Shown here: positions 1-8,911 of the stretch, one piece after another
Position numbering within the stretch: position 1 is the first letter of the stretch
Layout: every line of letters begins with the position of its first letter
NCBI GenBank assembly: GCA_963680875.1
Contig: OY804580.1
Span: 97,245,353-97,309,352 of the forward strand
Source of the DNA: Bathymodiolus brooksi
Taxonomy: Eukaryota; Mollusca; Bivalvia; Mytilida; Modiolidae
DNA: 64,000 nucleotides
Reading direction: 5' to 3'
Program-made: the position numbers and the translations under genes
The notes under the pieces: generated by a model
Told to the model about the DNA's origin: nothing
Database searches by the model: none
The model's input: only the letters and a program-made list of their open reading frames with translations

Positions 1-240
1 ATGAGAACGGTCTGTTTTTCTCGAAATCAGACACAACAAAATGTAAAAAAAATATACAATTTTTAAGTGTATTTGAATGACGGAGTTCTTGATATTGCAT
101 CAAAAATTAAATCCAATAAAATGTCTATTGTATTAATATTTTCATTTTTTAGAATGCAAATTTACAAATGACAGCAAAATTAAAAAATAAATGTCCTTCA
201 AGAAATTAAGAGTAAAATTTGTAATAAAATGAAAAACGAA

Positions 241-300
241 AAATACCATACTGTTGAAACAGCTCCAAAATCCAATAGAAAAATCATAGAAAGAGACCCC
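241..300 (-). repeat. family A dispersed element, 3'-part fragment
   Basis: On the minus strand this reads as a run with boxes TTTCTATGATTTTTCTATTGG, shortened here to its core TTTTTCTATTGGATTTTGG, followed by CTGTTTCAACAGTATGGTAT. The same order of boxes recurs at 7990-8080, 8400-8470, 9401-9440, 10810-10870 and 11850-11910. It is a 60-bp relic of the downstream half of family A. It has no coding content. Confidence 0.6.
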
Positions 301-431
301 CCAAAAACCCCCCCAAAAAACCCAAATTAAGAGCTGTATTTAAAATATATGTTTATGATATACTTTTTATATTTATGATCATAATGTTATTTTTTTTTAA
401 CTTCAAATAATATTTTTAAAAAGCAACAACT

Positions 432-490
432 GCCATGATATAGCTGAAATATATTATTGAAAGTGGCGTTAAACACCATCAACAAAAAAG
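432..490 (+). repeat. SINE tail fragment
   Basis: This fragment contains TGATATAGCTGAAATAT and then GTGGCGTTAAACACCATCAA followed by an A-rich end. The same tail occurs at 3807-3862 (+) and inverted at 5639-5706. No tRNA-like head precedes it, so it is 5'-truncated. The tail resembles bivalve tRNA-derived SINE ends known to me from memory. Confidence 0.6.
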
Positions 491-1556
491 CGAAAACAAT
501 TATAAGAATGCACTAAAAATAATTTCCTTTTGGAATTTTAATTAAGTTTTGAAAAATAAATCAGCCTTTACATTTGTATGAAATATAATAATTCCTTCAG
601 TGATATATATGACTCTGGAATCCACATATTCACAAAAATGGCAGATTTGTATCGAAATAAATTTCCTTTGACACGTGCAAGATGAGATTCTTCCAATTCC
701 AATACACAAAATGCATCAATAATTTACATTTACCTACTATATGTTACATGTCACACATGTCCAAACGAGACCATATCATATACACAGTAGCCCAGCTATA
801 CAGATGGATTCTATTACGGGATTAATTTTCTGTTGAAATTGGCCTTTAATGAAGGAATAATTTGTAGAACTGTCGATAAACTGTGTTTAATATCAGAAAT
901 CACAGGAGATCTTGACAGTTGGACAACATGAAAATGTCAGCTTCGTGTTTATATCATAGATAAAAATAATAAAATGGTCGGAACGATTTATGTCAATATA
1001 ATTGCTGTTTGTTTCTATAGTCTAAGGTTGTTTTAATATATAATTGGATGTCGATACAAAGTATAGAATATATAGCCTACATTTACTGTTATATTAAATA
1101 ATTTTCAAGATTCAAGATTTTATTAGTACTCTCGGACAGTTACACTGTAACAAGAGGCAACATATATACAACAATATCATAACGGTGAACAGGGAAAATT
1201 CACCAAGAGAAAAACAAATCACATACAGTAATTAGCACAACAAATAATCATGATTTAATTTAATTTTTATACTCCCAAGACATGTCTCCCCTAAAATACA
1301 CGCATATAAGTAATATATATAGATATATTTTACTTATTTGTTTTTTTCTATCTACGTTAAATGAAATAAAATTAAAATGCCATTAATGTCGATCGTTGAT
1401 TGGATAATTTTTTTTTCAACATATTAAAATTGGAGAGGTTATAATAGACAATCAGTTTCAGCATTACTACACTGTGTTTATGTAATTCATTTGTTAGTAC
1501 ATGTAGTTTCATTTTTTTTAAACAAAAGTGCAAAAGAGATAATCAAATTTTGCTAA

Positions 1557-1557
<1 letters not shown>

Positions 1558-1584
<27 letters not shown>
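1558..1584. repeat. (ATA)9 microsatellite
   Basis: Nine uninterrupted ATA triplets are followed by an A-rich run. Confidence 0.95.
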
Positions 1585-1591
<7 letters not shown>

Positions 1592-1956
1592 TAAAAAATT
1601 GTTTACACAATAAAACCCCAACAAATATGAATTAACACACACGTTCCAATTCTACATTTGAGGTCACTTTTAAGTATGTAAATATATAAAATAGACAAAC
1701 GTTGTTTAATTTACTTTATGTAAGTCTTAGTACACTGGGTTTTATTTTCAAAATTAAATAATACAATTGACTGGTTGCATTTTTAATACAGTTTTGTTTT
1801 CTCTCTACCGTATGGTACATTAACTGTATTGATTGCGGGAGAATATAATCCCATACTAGTTATTTTGTCATGAAATATTAATATGTTTTTGTATTAACTA
1901 TTGCGTTGTACTTAAACACATCATTGATAATTGCTCATTTGTTTCCACTTTATGGT

Positions 1957-2002
1957 TAGAAAAGTTTGAAAATACCAAAGAAAAAAACTGAAGCCGTAAA
2001 AG
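1957..2002 (-). repeat. single-copy relative of the 35-bp satellite unit
   Basis: The stretch reads TTAGAAAAGTTTGAAAATACC, shortened to the core GAAAAGTTTGAAAATACC, then CAAAG, an A-run and GAAGCCGTAAAAG. It matches the left edge of the giant array (15681-15720): GAAAAGTTTGAAGATACC, AAAGGG and GAAGCCGTAAA. It is therefore an unexpanded minus-strand copy of the family A core that later makes the satellite. It lies about 200 bp from the plus-strand copy at 2206-2250, forming a loose inverted pair. Confidence 0.7.
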
Positions 2003-2050
2003 TATTTTTTCTTCTTTAAATACTGAGCTCCAATATTTTTGTATTATTTA

Positions 2051-2252
2051 GAAAGGAACTGCTTACCCTTCCGGAGCACCTGAGTTCACCTACGGTTTTT
2101 AGTGGGGTTCGTGTTACTCGATCTTTAGTTTTATGTGTATGTTATGTAGATCGTTGTTTGTCCTTTTGTACATTTTTCTTTTGGCCATTGCTTTGTCTGT
2201 TCTTCAATATACAGATTCTGATTACTCCTTTGTTATCTTCAAACTCTTATTT
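2051..2252 (+). repeat. family A dispersed element, unexpanded copy
   Basis: The boxes, in order, are GGAACTGCTTACCCTTCCGG, AGCACCTGAG, TTTAGTGGGGTTCGTGTT, AGATCGTTGTTTGTCC, TTTTCTTTTGGCCATTG, TTTGTCTGTTCTTC and CAGATTCTGATTACTCC, then TTATCTTCAAACTC. The same order is seen at 5333-5507. The boxes resemble a very abundant mytilid dispersed repeat as I remember it; no transposase or terminal structure is visible, so its class is unknown. Confidence 0.75.
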
Positions 2253-2285
2253 TAGTCTTATTCTTATAAAGAACTATAATAGTTA

Positions 2286-2473
2286 GGGAACGACCATTTA
2301 ACTTGAAGGGGGGGGGGGGGGGGGGGGGGTTATGGTTTTTTTCTAAAAAAAAATTCTGATTCCCAATGTTGCTGAAAAAAATATTCTGATTTTGGTGGAG
2401 GGAAACAAAATTATCTGAACGAAACAAAAAACCATAAACCCCCCCCCCCCCTTCAAGTTAAATGGTCGGTCCC
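2286..2473. mobile_element. Harbinger-like MITE with homopolymer-rich TIRs
   Basis: The 188-bp element has inverted ends. The left end reads GGGAACGACCATTTAACTTG, then 22 G (2308-2329), then TTATGGTTTTTT. The right end read in reverse is GGGACCGACCATTTAACTTG, then 13 G, then TTTATGGTTTTTT. Both sides are flanked by TTA (2283-2285 and 2474-2476), a fit to the 3-bp TWA target duplication of PIF/Harbinger elements. It is too short for a transposase, hence non-autonomous. The open frame running through it on the minus strand is a by-product. Confidence 0.75.
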
Positions 2474-2598
2474 TTAATACAAATGTCTATTAAATTAAAA
2501 ATGTCTTTGTTTTCTTCATAAAATGTTAAAATGTTATTCCAAAACAGCAACACAATAATTATATTATAAAATACCAAAATAGAAACATTCATATACGA

Positions 2599-2990
2599 AA
2601 AAGTTGAAGATAAAACAGGGATAACTAAAAGTTGAAGATAAAACAGGGATAACTAAAAGTTGAAGATAAAACAGGGATAACTAAAAGTTGAAGATAAAAC
2701 AGGGATAACTAAAAGTTGAAGATAAAACAGGGATAACTAAAAGTTGAAGATAAAACAGGGATAACTAAAAGTTGAAGATAAAACAGGGATAACTAAAAGT
2801 TGAAGATAAAACAGGGATAACTAAAAGTTGAAGATAAAACAGGGATAACTAAAAGTTGAAGATAAAACAGGGATAACTAAAAGTTGAAGATAAAACAGGG
2901 ATAACTAAAAGTTGAAGATAAAACAGGGATAACTAAAAGTTGAAGATAAAACAGGGATAACTAAAAGTTGAAGATAAAACAGGGATAACT
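2599..2990 (-). repeat. 28-bp minisatellite, 14 copies
   Basis: Exactly 14 units of 28 bp (392 bp) with no differences that I could see. Plus-strand boxes per unit are AAAAGTTGAAGATAAAAC and AGGGATAACT. On the minus strand the unit reads as the family A core: TTATCCC, TATCTTCAA and CTTTT aligned with 5464-5491, about 20/28 identical. The family A sequence continues beyond the array at 2991-3060. The array is an internal expansion of a minus-strand family A copy. Its uniformity suggests recent growth. Confidence 0.9.
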
Positions 2991-3060
2991 AAAATCACTT
3001 AATGGAAGAAGGCAAAACAATACAATGGTTAAAAGAAGATCGACAAAACAAAACACAAAA
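2991..3060 (-). repeat. family A element flank of the 28-bp array
   Basis: On the minus strand this reads GATCTTCTTTTAACCATTGT, ATTGTTTTGCCTTCTTCC and then CATTAAGTGATTTTAG. This matches the order at 5395-5465 (TTTTGACCATTGTGTTGTCT, CTTTCTTCGG, TTTACGGATTCTG). It places the 28-bp array at the expected internal position of family A. Confidence 0.7.
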
Positions 3061-3487
3061 AAACAAAAAAATAAAGCAACATTGAATTGCTTGAAATTCA
3101 AAGCACAAGATGAAGGCAACAATATATATATATATATATATATGAGATAATTTTTATAATTGTCATAAAATCTAATCCGATAATGTCTCATCTTAAAATT
3201 TATCAAATCTCATACCATGTATTCCGTTAAGGTAGAGACTGTTTTCCCTGAATGTACCAACATAAGATCGCTACTCTTTATCTCACAGGTTACTACTTTC
3301 TCCATCATCAAGATCAAACCTGTAACTCTTTTATCACCTTGTGTAGCACGCTCCTCATGGAGGAGCGACTGGATAATTTATTAACTGTTATAAAATGCTG
3401 CCAAATAAATGCGAGAGTGGCGACTCCTATTCTACATATATAGTGGGGCATGGTTCCAACTGTTTTCATTGGGTGTTAAGAACCAAT
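3061..3487. other. non-coding stretch
   Basis: The stretch contains an (AT)11 microsatellite at 3122-3143. At 3479-3500 a small hairpin GAACCAAT / ATTGGTTC leads into the next array. The section 3230-3440 is less AT-rich but has no recognisable coding similarity. Confidence 0.6.
3122..3143. repeat. (AT)11 microsatellite
   Basis: Uninterrupted AT dinucleotides over 22 bp. Confidence 0.95.
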
Positions 3488-3685
3488 AAAAATATTGGTT
3501 CACTTTCATTTTTGAAAAATATTTGTCCACTTTCTTCTTTTGAAAAAAATATTGATCCACTTTTATTTTTTGAAAAATATTGGTCCACTTTTATTTTTTG
3601 AAAAATATTGGTCCACTTTTATTTTTGAAAAATATTCGTCCGCTACCAATTTTGAAAAAATTATTGATCCACTTTTTGTATTGGG
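3488..3685. repeat. degenerate ~28-bp tandem array, about 7 copies
   Basis: The boxes GAAAAATATTGGTCCACTTT and TATTTTT recur every 27-30 bp with changes (TTGGTTCAC, TTTGTCCAC, TTGATCCAC, TTCGTCCGC). The middle copies are almost identical and the outer ones diverged, as expected when an array grows from the centre. I see no link to family A. It abuts the SINE at 3690. Confidence 0.8.
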
Positions 3686-3689
3686 TTGT

Positions 3690-3862
3690 TATTTCTTAAT
3701 TGGTCGCTTACAACAACAAAATAGCAAGCTGTTCGAATCTCGATCAGGGCGAGGTGTACAACATTATATATATATCCGGTTTCCTACACCAATAAAACTG
3801 ACCGCCACGATATAACTGAAATATTGTTGAAAGTGGCGTTAAACACCATCAAGCAAACAAAC
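3690..3862 (+). mobile_element. tRNA-derived SINE
   Basis: A pol III B-box-like sequence GTTCGAATCTCG lies at 3731-3742. About 35 bp upstream is a degenerate A-box region TTAATTGGTCGCTTAC (3696-3711). The body passes through GATCAGGGCGAGGTGTAC, then ATATAACTGAAATATTG, then GTGGCGTTAAACACCATCAA and an A-rich end (AGCAAACAAACAA). It is about 170 bp, typical for a SINE. Tail fragments of the same family are at 432-490 and 5639-5706. No clear target duplication is visible. Confidence 0.75.
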
Positions 3863-5332
3863 AACTAGACTCTACTGCATTGTTTTACTTATAAACAAGA
3901 CCAGTCTAGTTTAATTAGTTTATTTCACAAATCTTCTGTGTATATCATCTCGTTAATTAAACATGCATTTGAGGATAATTAAGTAGCATTGCTATTTTTA
4001 GTTTTATGGAATTTTATCATGATACACGTTTAGCAATAAAAAAAACCAATTGAATTTTTAATTTGATATCATTTTTAAGTCGTTTCTTTTTTTGTTGCTG
4101 TAAGCGACCAATTAGTCGTAACAAAAGACAGCAATAAAACAATTTTCATTTCTATTTTCACAAACAGAAGAAACACATGACATTAAACGACATAAATTAT
4201 TAATTGATTCACAAATTTCACTTTTGTTTGTGATACCTCTAAAATAGCAGTAATTACAAGAAATAACCTCCAGCTGACATGCGACACTCCCGCCCATGTA
4301 CGATAATACAACGAGATTTGATCGATGGAATCTCATCAAAGAAAGAATTTGATTACTATTCAATAGCTTAAACGTCCATTTTCTTTTTCTAATTATGATA
4401 ACGAGATCTCGTTTAATTGATCGAGATGATAAGCATTATCCAATCTCGTTTTTCAACGAACGTCTGCGTTGTGTGGAATGATGGAATAAAATGAATTTCC
4501 CGGGAGCGATAAGGCTTTTGGCCTCTGGAGCAGTATAGTAGCATGCCAGTTGTGGACATCTAAGACAGATTCATAATAGGCAATTAAAACACTGCATTCC
4601 AAAGGTTTCAAAACGGAAACCAGTTCAAAACGATTCTATTTTTTCAAATGACAGAAAAGGCTTCATTACAATGCGAGTTGAGGACACAATTTATTACTGT
4701 AAAGTGAAAAAAAAAATACTAAACAATTATGCAAAATTGTTTTTTTATTCAAAAACACGCTTTATAGAGCTGAGTAGAGCACTAGTTTTATCGTGATATT
4801 TCATTATTTATCTAGAACATCGTGACCTGGATTTATCGAGTGACAAAAATTATACAAAGGTATTGATCTCTCACGGGAATAACAAAATAAATTTGAGAAA
4901 AAATGCACGATTAAGTCATAATTTTTGCTTAAATTTGTTTCAAGATATCAAAACTAAATTCGAACACCTCAATCCCCGAATGTTTAGAGAATATTGCATA
5001 AAATGCAAAACTCTAATCAAATTGCAATTAAATAATAATTTCTGGAAAACCTTCATCAGGTACGCTCAATGTCAAATGATTGGAACGCCAAATAATATAA
5101 AAAGCTTTGAGAGTTACAAAACCAGATATCCTAAACAGGATAACAATATCAGCTATAAGTTCACACAGGAATATCTATACTAATAAAATAATAAAATGGA
5201 GGAAAATCATCACAACGTCAGAAGATTTAGAAAGGATGAATTCCGGTTCTTTTATGTGGGTCACACACTGCGATTCCGTATTTTTACATCAGAATGCAGA
5301 AAATGAAGAAATTATTTATAATTCTCTTTACC
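3863..5332. other. AT-rich non-coding stretch
   Basis: Apart from the SINE-head fragment at 4094-4114 I see no recognisable feature. A 106-codon open frame at 4863-5183 starts at TTG, is rich in Asn, Lys and Ile as AT-rich DNA predicts, and has no recognisable motif. The section 4470-4560 is less AT-rich but unassigned. Confidence 0.6.
4094..4114 (-). repeat. SINE head fragment, inverted
   Basis: GTTGCTGTAAGCGACCAATTA is the reverse complement of the SINE head at 3697-3717 with one mismatch. The rest of the SINE is absent, so this is only a head fragment. Confidence 0.5.
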
Positions 5333-5507
5333 TCCAGTTTTTAGTGGGGTTCGTGTTGCGCGATCTTTCGTCTTCTTTGTAGTGTTTTATAGATCGTTGT
5401 TTGTCCTTTTGTCCTTTTTCTTTTGACCATTGTGTTGTCTGTCTTTCTTCGGTTTACGGATTCTGATTATCCCTTTGGTATCTTCAAACTCTTCTTATAT
5501 GGCTTAA
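5333..5507 (+). repeat. family A dispersed element, reference unexpanded copy
   Basis: The boxes run TTTTTAGTGGGGTTCGTGTT, GCGCGATCTTTCG, AGATCGTTGTTTGTCC, then the 30-bp seed at 5410-5439 (TTTTCTTTTGACCATTGTG, TTGTC), a spacer TGTCTTTCTT, and the 35-bp seed at 5450-5484 (TTTACGGATTCTG, ATTATCC, CTTTGGTATCTT), ending CAAACTCTTCTT. The 30-bp, 35-bp and 28-bp arrays elsewhere in the window each match a part of 5410-5491, which occurs here only once. Confidence 0.8.
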
Positions 5508-6052
5508 GCAGAGTGGATGGTAAGGAAAATTGTTATTTTGTCAAAATACATTTTTGTATATTGAGCCAATTAACAAAATATACAATAAACGCAGTCCGTG
5601 TTTGAAATTTATTGGGAAGATGATTGAGACTTTACTTTGTTGATTGATTGATTGTTTGGTGTTTAACACCAACTTTTCCAGTATTTCAGCTATATCGTGG
5701 CGTGCAAAAATTGTATTATTAACTTAGACACCTACAAGAGCCTTAGAAGTAAAACATACTTGTCTATAAAACAATCGGATTATATGTACAAATAAAAGGA
5801 AACATTAAAAATGATAAAACCATATATTTAGAAGGAATGCTATCTAGCTATATTTTTATATATAAATTAATTTCTGATTTTACTTGGACCTGTCTTCGTC
5901 CCAACAAAGAAAGTTCAGTTATACTGGTAGTGTTAATTAGAATATTATGTTTTTTAATTTTTAATTTTTTTTTCATATTTATTAACTTGAATATTCTGAC
6001 CTACGGAAATATTTACAGTTTCTAAATAATGTAATTATTAATAAAACTAATG
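5508..6052. other. AT-rich non-coding stretch
   Basis: Apart from the inverted SINE tail at 5639-5706 I see no gene or repeat that I recognise. Confidence 0.6.
5639..5706 (-). repeat. SINE tail fragment, inverted
   Basis: The stretch starts with (GATT)n, that is TTGATTGATTGATTGTTTGG, then TGTTTAACACCAAC, CAGTATTTCAGCTATATCG and TGGCG. It is the reverse complement of the tails at 432-490 and 3807-3862, 5'-truncated, with a better-kept tail of ATCA repeats. Confidence 0.65.
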
Positions 6053-6290
6053 TTTTCCTCCCTCAGGCAGAGGTGACTTTAGTTCTCCTCCCTCAGGCAT
6101 AGGTGACCTGAGCCGATTTTAGTTATTCTGTTTAGGAACTTTTGTTTTATTGCTCCTCCCAAAACTACTTTAAATTATTTGGCTTTCCAATCTTTCGACT
6201 TTGATCATCTGGACTTTGATCGTACCTGTTAAAAGTTATTCCAGAAACACGTCGTGTGCACTAAGTTTGATATCTACCTTTTTATTATAA
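6053..6290 (+). repeat. family B dispersed repeat fragment
   Basis: It contains CCTCAGGCAGAGGTGAC and again CCTCAGGCATAGGTGAC 31 bp later (a short duplication). Then come GAGCCGATTTTAG, TTCTGTTTAGGAACTTTTG, TTATTTGGCTTTCCAATC and GAAACACGTCGTGTGC. This order resembles a common bivalve dispersed repeat as I remember it. The part 6094-6150 aligns with 15211-15224 joined to 15502-15545, giving an empty-site comparison for the MITE there. Confidence 0.55.
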
Positions 6291-6763
6291 GATCAAATTA
6301 AATGATATTGAGGGCGTATTCCATGTTATATATATATATACAGCACAAACACACACATTGATTGTCAAGAACATAAGTGGCTTGTTGTATAACATAATTG
6401 CATAAAATGATTTATTTTAGACCAATAAGAAATGATATGTTCATCAACATATAGAAATTGCTTTCTCACAATTAATTTATTAGGAGAACATATCAATTAA
6501 AAACAGGCAATAATTATCATTATATTATAACAAGTTTTACATCCAAACAGATATTAACAGCTAATACAAGCAATATTGTGTGTGGTTTCTCTTTAATTAG
6601 CATTGCATAATATGTAGCCGTCTATATTTTTAGATCAATTATTGTGATTGTGCTGTGTCTAATCTTTGGCTTGTGTTTGAGACATTATATACATATTTCA
6701 TTATTTAATAATTATTGTCTTTATTTCTACTGTAATATATTTATTATGAGAGCTTTACACTTT
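6291..6763. other. AT-rich non-coding stretch
   Basis: I see nothing recognisable here. The open frame starting at 6644 depends on the 33-bp array that follows. Confidence 0.6.
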
Positions 6764-6928
6764 GAATTCCTTTGTTCGACTTGCCATTTTGTTGCTGAAT
6801 TCCTTTGTTCGACTTGCCAGTTTGTTGCTGAATTCCTTTGTTCGACTTGCCAGTTTGTTGCTGAATTCCTTTGTTCGACTTGCCAGTTTGTTGCTGAATT
6901 CCTTTGTTCGACTTGCCAGTTTGTTGCT
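6764..6928. repeat. 33-bp minisatellite, 5 copies
   Basis: Five units with boxes GAATTCCTTTGTTCGACTTG and CAGTTTGTTGCT. The first unit has CATTTTG in place of CAGTTTG. An EcoRI site (GAATTC) marks each unit. Because 33 is divisible by three, both strands stay open, which gives several overlapping repetitive frames; none has independent coding support. Confidence 0.95.
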
Positions 6929-6979
6929 GATGCAGAAATTGTACTAGTGATATAACAATTTTTCATTTACTTATTCATT

Positions 6980-7060
6980 TGGAGGAGGTTTGAGTCCATA
7001 AAACATGTTGCTCGACTTTTAGTTTTCTGTGTGGTGTTTTGCAGATCGTTTTTATGTTTT
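6980..7060 (+). repeat. family A dispersed element, 5' flank of the 30-bp array
   Basis: It shows GTTGCTCGACTTTTAGTTTTC, shortened to the core GTTGCTCGACTTTTAG, then GTGGTGTTTTGCAGATCG and TTTTTGTCC. This corresponds to 5350-5412 of the unexpanded copy and leads directly into the 30-bp array. Confidence 0.65.
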
Positions 7061-7870
7061 TGTCCTTCTTCTTTTAGCCATTGTGTTGTCTGTCCTTCTT
7101 CTTTTAGCCATTGTGTTGTCTGTCCTTATTCTTTTAGCCATTGTGTTGTCTGTCCTTCTTCTTTTAGCCATTGTGTTGTCTGTCCTTCTTCTTTTAGCCA
7201 TTGTGTTGTCTGTCCTTCTTCTTTTAGCCATTGTGTTGTCTGTCCTTCTTCTTTTAGCCATTGTGTTGTCTGTCCTTCTTCTTTTAGCCATTGTGTTGTC
7301 TATCCTTCTTCTTTTAGCCATTGTGTTGTCTGTCCTTCTTCTTTTAGCCATTGTGTTGTCTGTCCTTCTTCTTTTAGCCATTGTGTTGTCTGTCCTTCTT
7401 CTTTTAGCCATTGTGTTGTCTGTCCTTCTTCTTTTAGCCATTGTGTTGTCTGTCCTTCTTCTTTTAGCCATTGTGTTGTCTATCCTTCTTCTTTTAGCCA
7501 TTGTGTTGTCTGTCCTTCTTCTTTTAGCCATTGTGTTGTCTGTCCTTCTTCTTTTAGCCATTGTGTTGTCTGTCCTTCTTCTTTTAGCCATTGTGTTGTC
7601 TGTCCTTCTTCTTTTAGCCATTGTGTTGTCTGTCCTTCTTCTTTTAGCCATTGTGTTGTCTATCCTTCTTCTTTTAGCCATTGTGTTGTCTGTCCTTCTT
7701 CTTTTAGCCATTGTGTTGTCTGTCCTTCTTCTTTTAGCCATTGTGTTGTCTGTCCTTATTCTTTTAGCCATTGTGTTGTCTGTCCTTCTTCTTTTAGCCA
7801 TTGTGTTGTCTGTCCTTCTTCTTTTAGCCATTGTGTTGTCTGTCCTTCTTCTTTTAGCCATTGTGTTGTC
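7061..7870 (+). repeat. 30-bp minisatellite, 27 copies
   Basis: There are 27 complete 30-bp units and one partial unit (7871-7881). Unit boxes are TGTCCTTCTTCTTTTAGCC and ATTGTGTTGTC. It matches the single copy at 5410-5439 in 27 of 30 positions, so it is an internal expansion of family A. A TATCC variant recurs at 7301, 7481 and 7661, exactly 180 bp apart, and a CTTATT variant is at 7121 and 7751: a six-unit higher-order repeat. Unit length is a multiple of three without stops, so two plus-strand frames and one minus-strand frame stay open for over 300 codons. These are by-products. Confidence 0.95.
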
Positions 7871-8110
7871 TGTCCTTCTTCGACTTACGGATTCTGGTTG
7901 TCCCTTTGGTATCTTCAGATTCTTCTTCACCCGGTAACTTTTTATTGAAGTGCCTGTACACAGACAAGGACATTGCGCGGTCATGCATGTGTGTGTTGCT
8001 AGTATCGAATTTGGCTCTTTCTATACTTTGCTATTGCATTTTGGAACTGTTCCTTTTGTATGGTATTTTTTTTTTCATTTCATTTCTACTGTCATCTAGT
8101 TATTTTATGA
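7871..8110 (+). repeat. family A dispersed element, 3' flank of the 30-bp array
   Basis: It starts TCGACTTACGGATTCTGG, TTGTCCCTTTGGTATCTTC, AGATTCTTCTTC, which is the 35-bp seed region in single copy. It continues with ACCCGGTAAC, TTATTGAAGTGCCTGTACAC, GCGGTCATGCATGTGTGTG, TAGTATCGAATTTGGCTC and TTTTGGAACTGTTCC. It links the upstream boxes of family A with the downstream boxes seen alone at other loci, giving the order of the whole element. Confidence 0.75.
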
Positions 8111-8147
8111 ATTTTCAAGGCAAGCTTTAGTCTTTTTTTGTTTATCG

Positions 8148-8247
8148 AAATCATGTGTATATACAGGTATATAAATCATGTGTATATACAGGTATATAAA
8201 TCATGTGTATATACAGGTATATAAATCATGTGTATATACAGGTATAT
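8148..8247. repeat. 25-bp minisatellite, 4 copies
   Basis: Four identical 25-bp units with AAATCATGTGTATATACAGG and TATAT. The array sits between two family A fragments. Confidence 0.95.
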
Positions 8248-8349
8248 AAACAATATTGGTACATTGTCGGCAAATATAAAATTTGCTTGCCTACGCCTTA
8301 GAAACAGGATGGAAAGTGAGTCTCTGGCGAGTATGAAAGGGGGTGGGGT

Positions 8350-8495
8350 TAAACTCCAAACCAGGAAAATGAGCGGTCATGTATATTATGTGTGTTATAG
8401 TATCGATTTTGGTTCTGTCTTTACGATTTTACTATTAGATTGTAGAACTGTTCCGACAGTATGTTTTTTTTTCATTGTATTACATATACCTTTTT
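8350..8495 (+). repeat. family A dispersed element, downstream part
   Basis: The boxes are CCAGGAAAATGAGCGGTCATG, shortened to GAAAATGAGCGGTCATG, then TATGTGTGTTATAGTATCG, TTTTGGTTCTGTC, TAGAACTGTTCCGACAGTATG and a T-run. They match 7975-8080 (+) and, inverted, 9401-9500 and 11833-11965. The copy is not expanded. Confidence 0.65.
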
Positions 8496-8648
8496 GTTGT
8501 GAATTGAAATTAACAAATGGATTGAGGTTTACTCATATAGTGTTATATATTGGCCTGAATACTCTGTATTCGTATTATTCTTTAGCACAATGTCGTACAT
8601 CTTGTATCGTCTTGTACACGGTCCTTTTCTCATTCATGACTTTTCACC

Positions 8649-8775
8649 GGGTTTGTAACTAGAGTAACACGACGGGTGCCACTAGTGATGAAGGAACTGC
8701 TTATCCTTTCCGGGTAACCTGAGATCACACCGGTGTTTAGTGGGGTTCGTGTTGATCGATCTTTATTTTTCCTCC
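8649..8775 (+). repeat. family A dispersed element, upstream part
   Basis: The boxes are GGGTTTGTAACTAGAGTAAC, ACGACGGGTGCCACTAGTG, GAACTGCTTATCC, GAGATCACACC and TTTAGTGGGGTTCGTGTTG. It matches 2051-2110 and extends the family further upstream. It is cut off after TCTTTATTTTTCC. Confidence 0.65.
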
Positions 8776-8911
8776 CAAACAAAAATGAAACCATTGATCG
8801 ATGCAGGTGTCCCGCGAATGTATGCCGTTTGTTTACACATGTGTATCACTGTTATTTGTTTGAGCTTGTTTGTGTGTAGTGGTGTCCATCACGCCTTCAC
8901 TCTATAAGTAA

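Larger units (their letters stand above)
1..1956. other. AT-rich non-coding stretch with small repeat relics
   Basis: No gene is supported. The stretch is strongly AT-rich with many stops in all frames. It holds a family A fragment (241-300), a SINE tail (432-490) and an ATA microsatellite (1558-1584), listed separately. A short doubled motif TTCAAGATTCAAGATTTTAT near 1107-1127 looks like the end of a dispersed repeat, but I could not place it. Nothing else is recognisable. Confidence 0.7.

Noticed and set aside
2599..2990. I-SceI-like homing endonuclease site in the 28-bp unit
   Set aside because: The unit contains AGGGATAAC, part of the 18-bp I-SceI site, but the rest does not match and the same bases are explained by descent from family A.
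3731..3742. Functional tRNA gene
   Set aside because: Only a B-box and a degenerate A-box are present. No cloverleaf can be drawn and the sequence continues into a SINE body and tail.
4863..5183. 106-codon frame as a gene
   Set aside because: TTG start, composition expected of AT-rich DNA, no motif, and an overlapping frame at 5107-5382 runs into a dispersed repeat.
6764..6928. 33-bp array as another family A expansion
   Set aside because: TTCGACTTGCCAG is faintly like TTCGACTTACGGA at 7880, but the rest of the unit does not align, so I do not count it with the three family A arrays.
6644..6966. Cysteine-rich repetitive frames (FLCSTCQFVAE repeats)
   Set aside because: Generated by the 33-bp array; open in several frames on both strands.
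7029..7984. Three overlapping frames of over 300 codons (two plus, one minus)
   Set aside because: All are produced by a stop-free 30-bp unit whose length is a multiple of three. They repeat every ten residues and overlap on both strands. No independent coding evidence exists.
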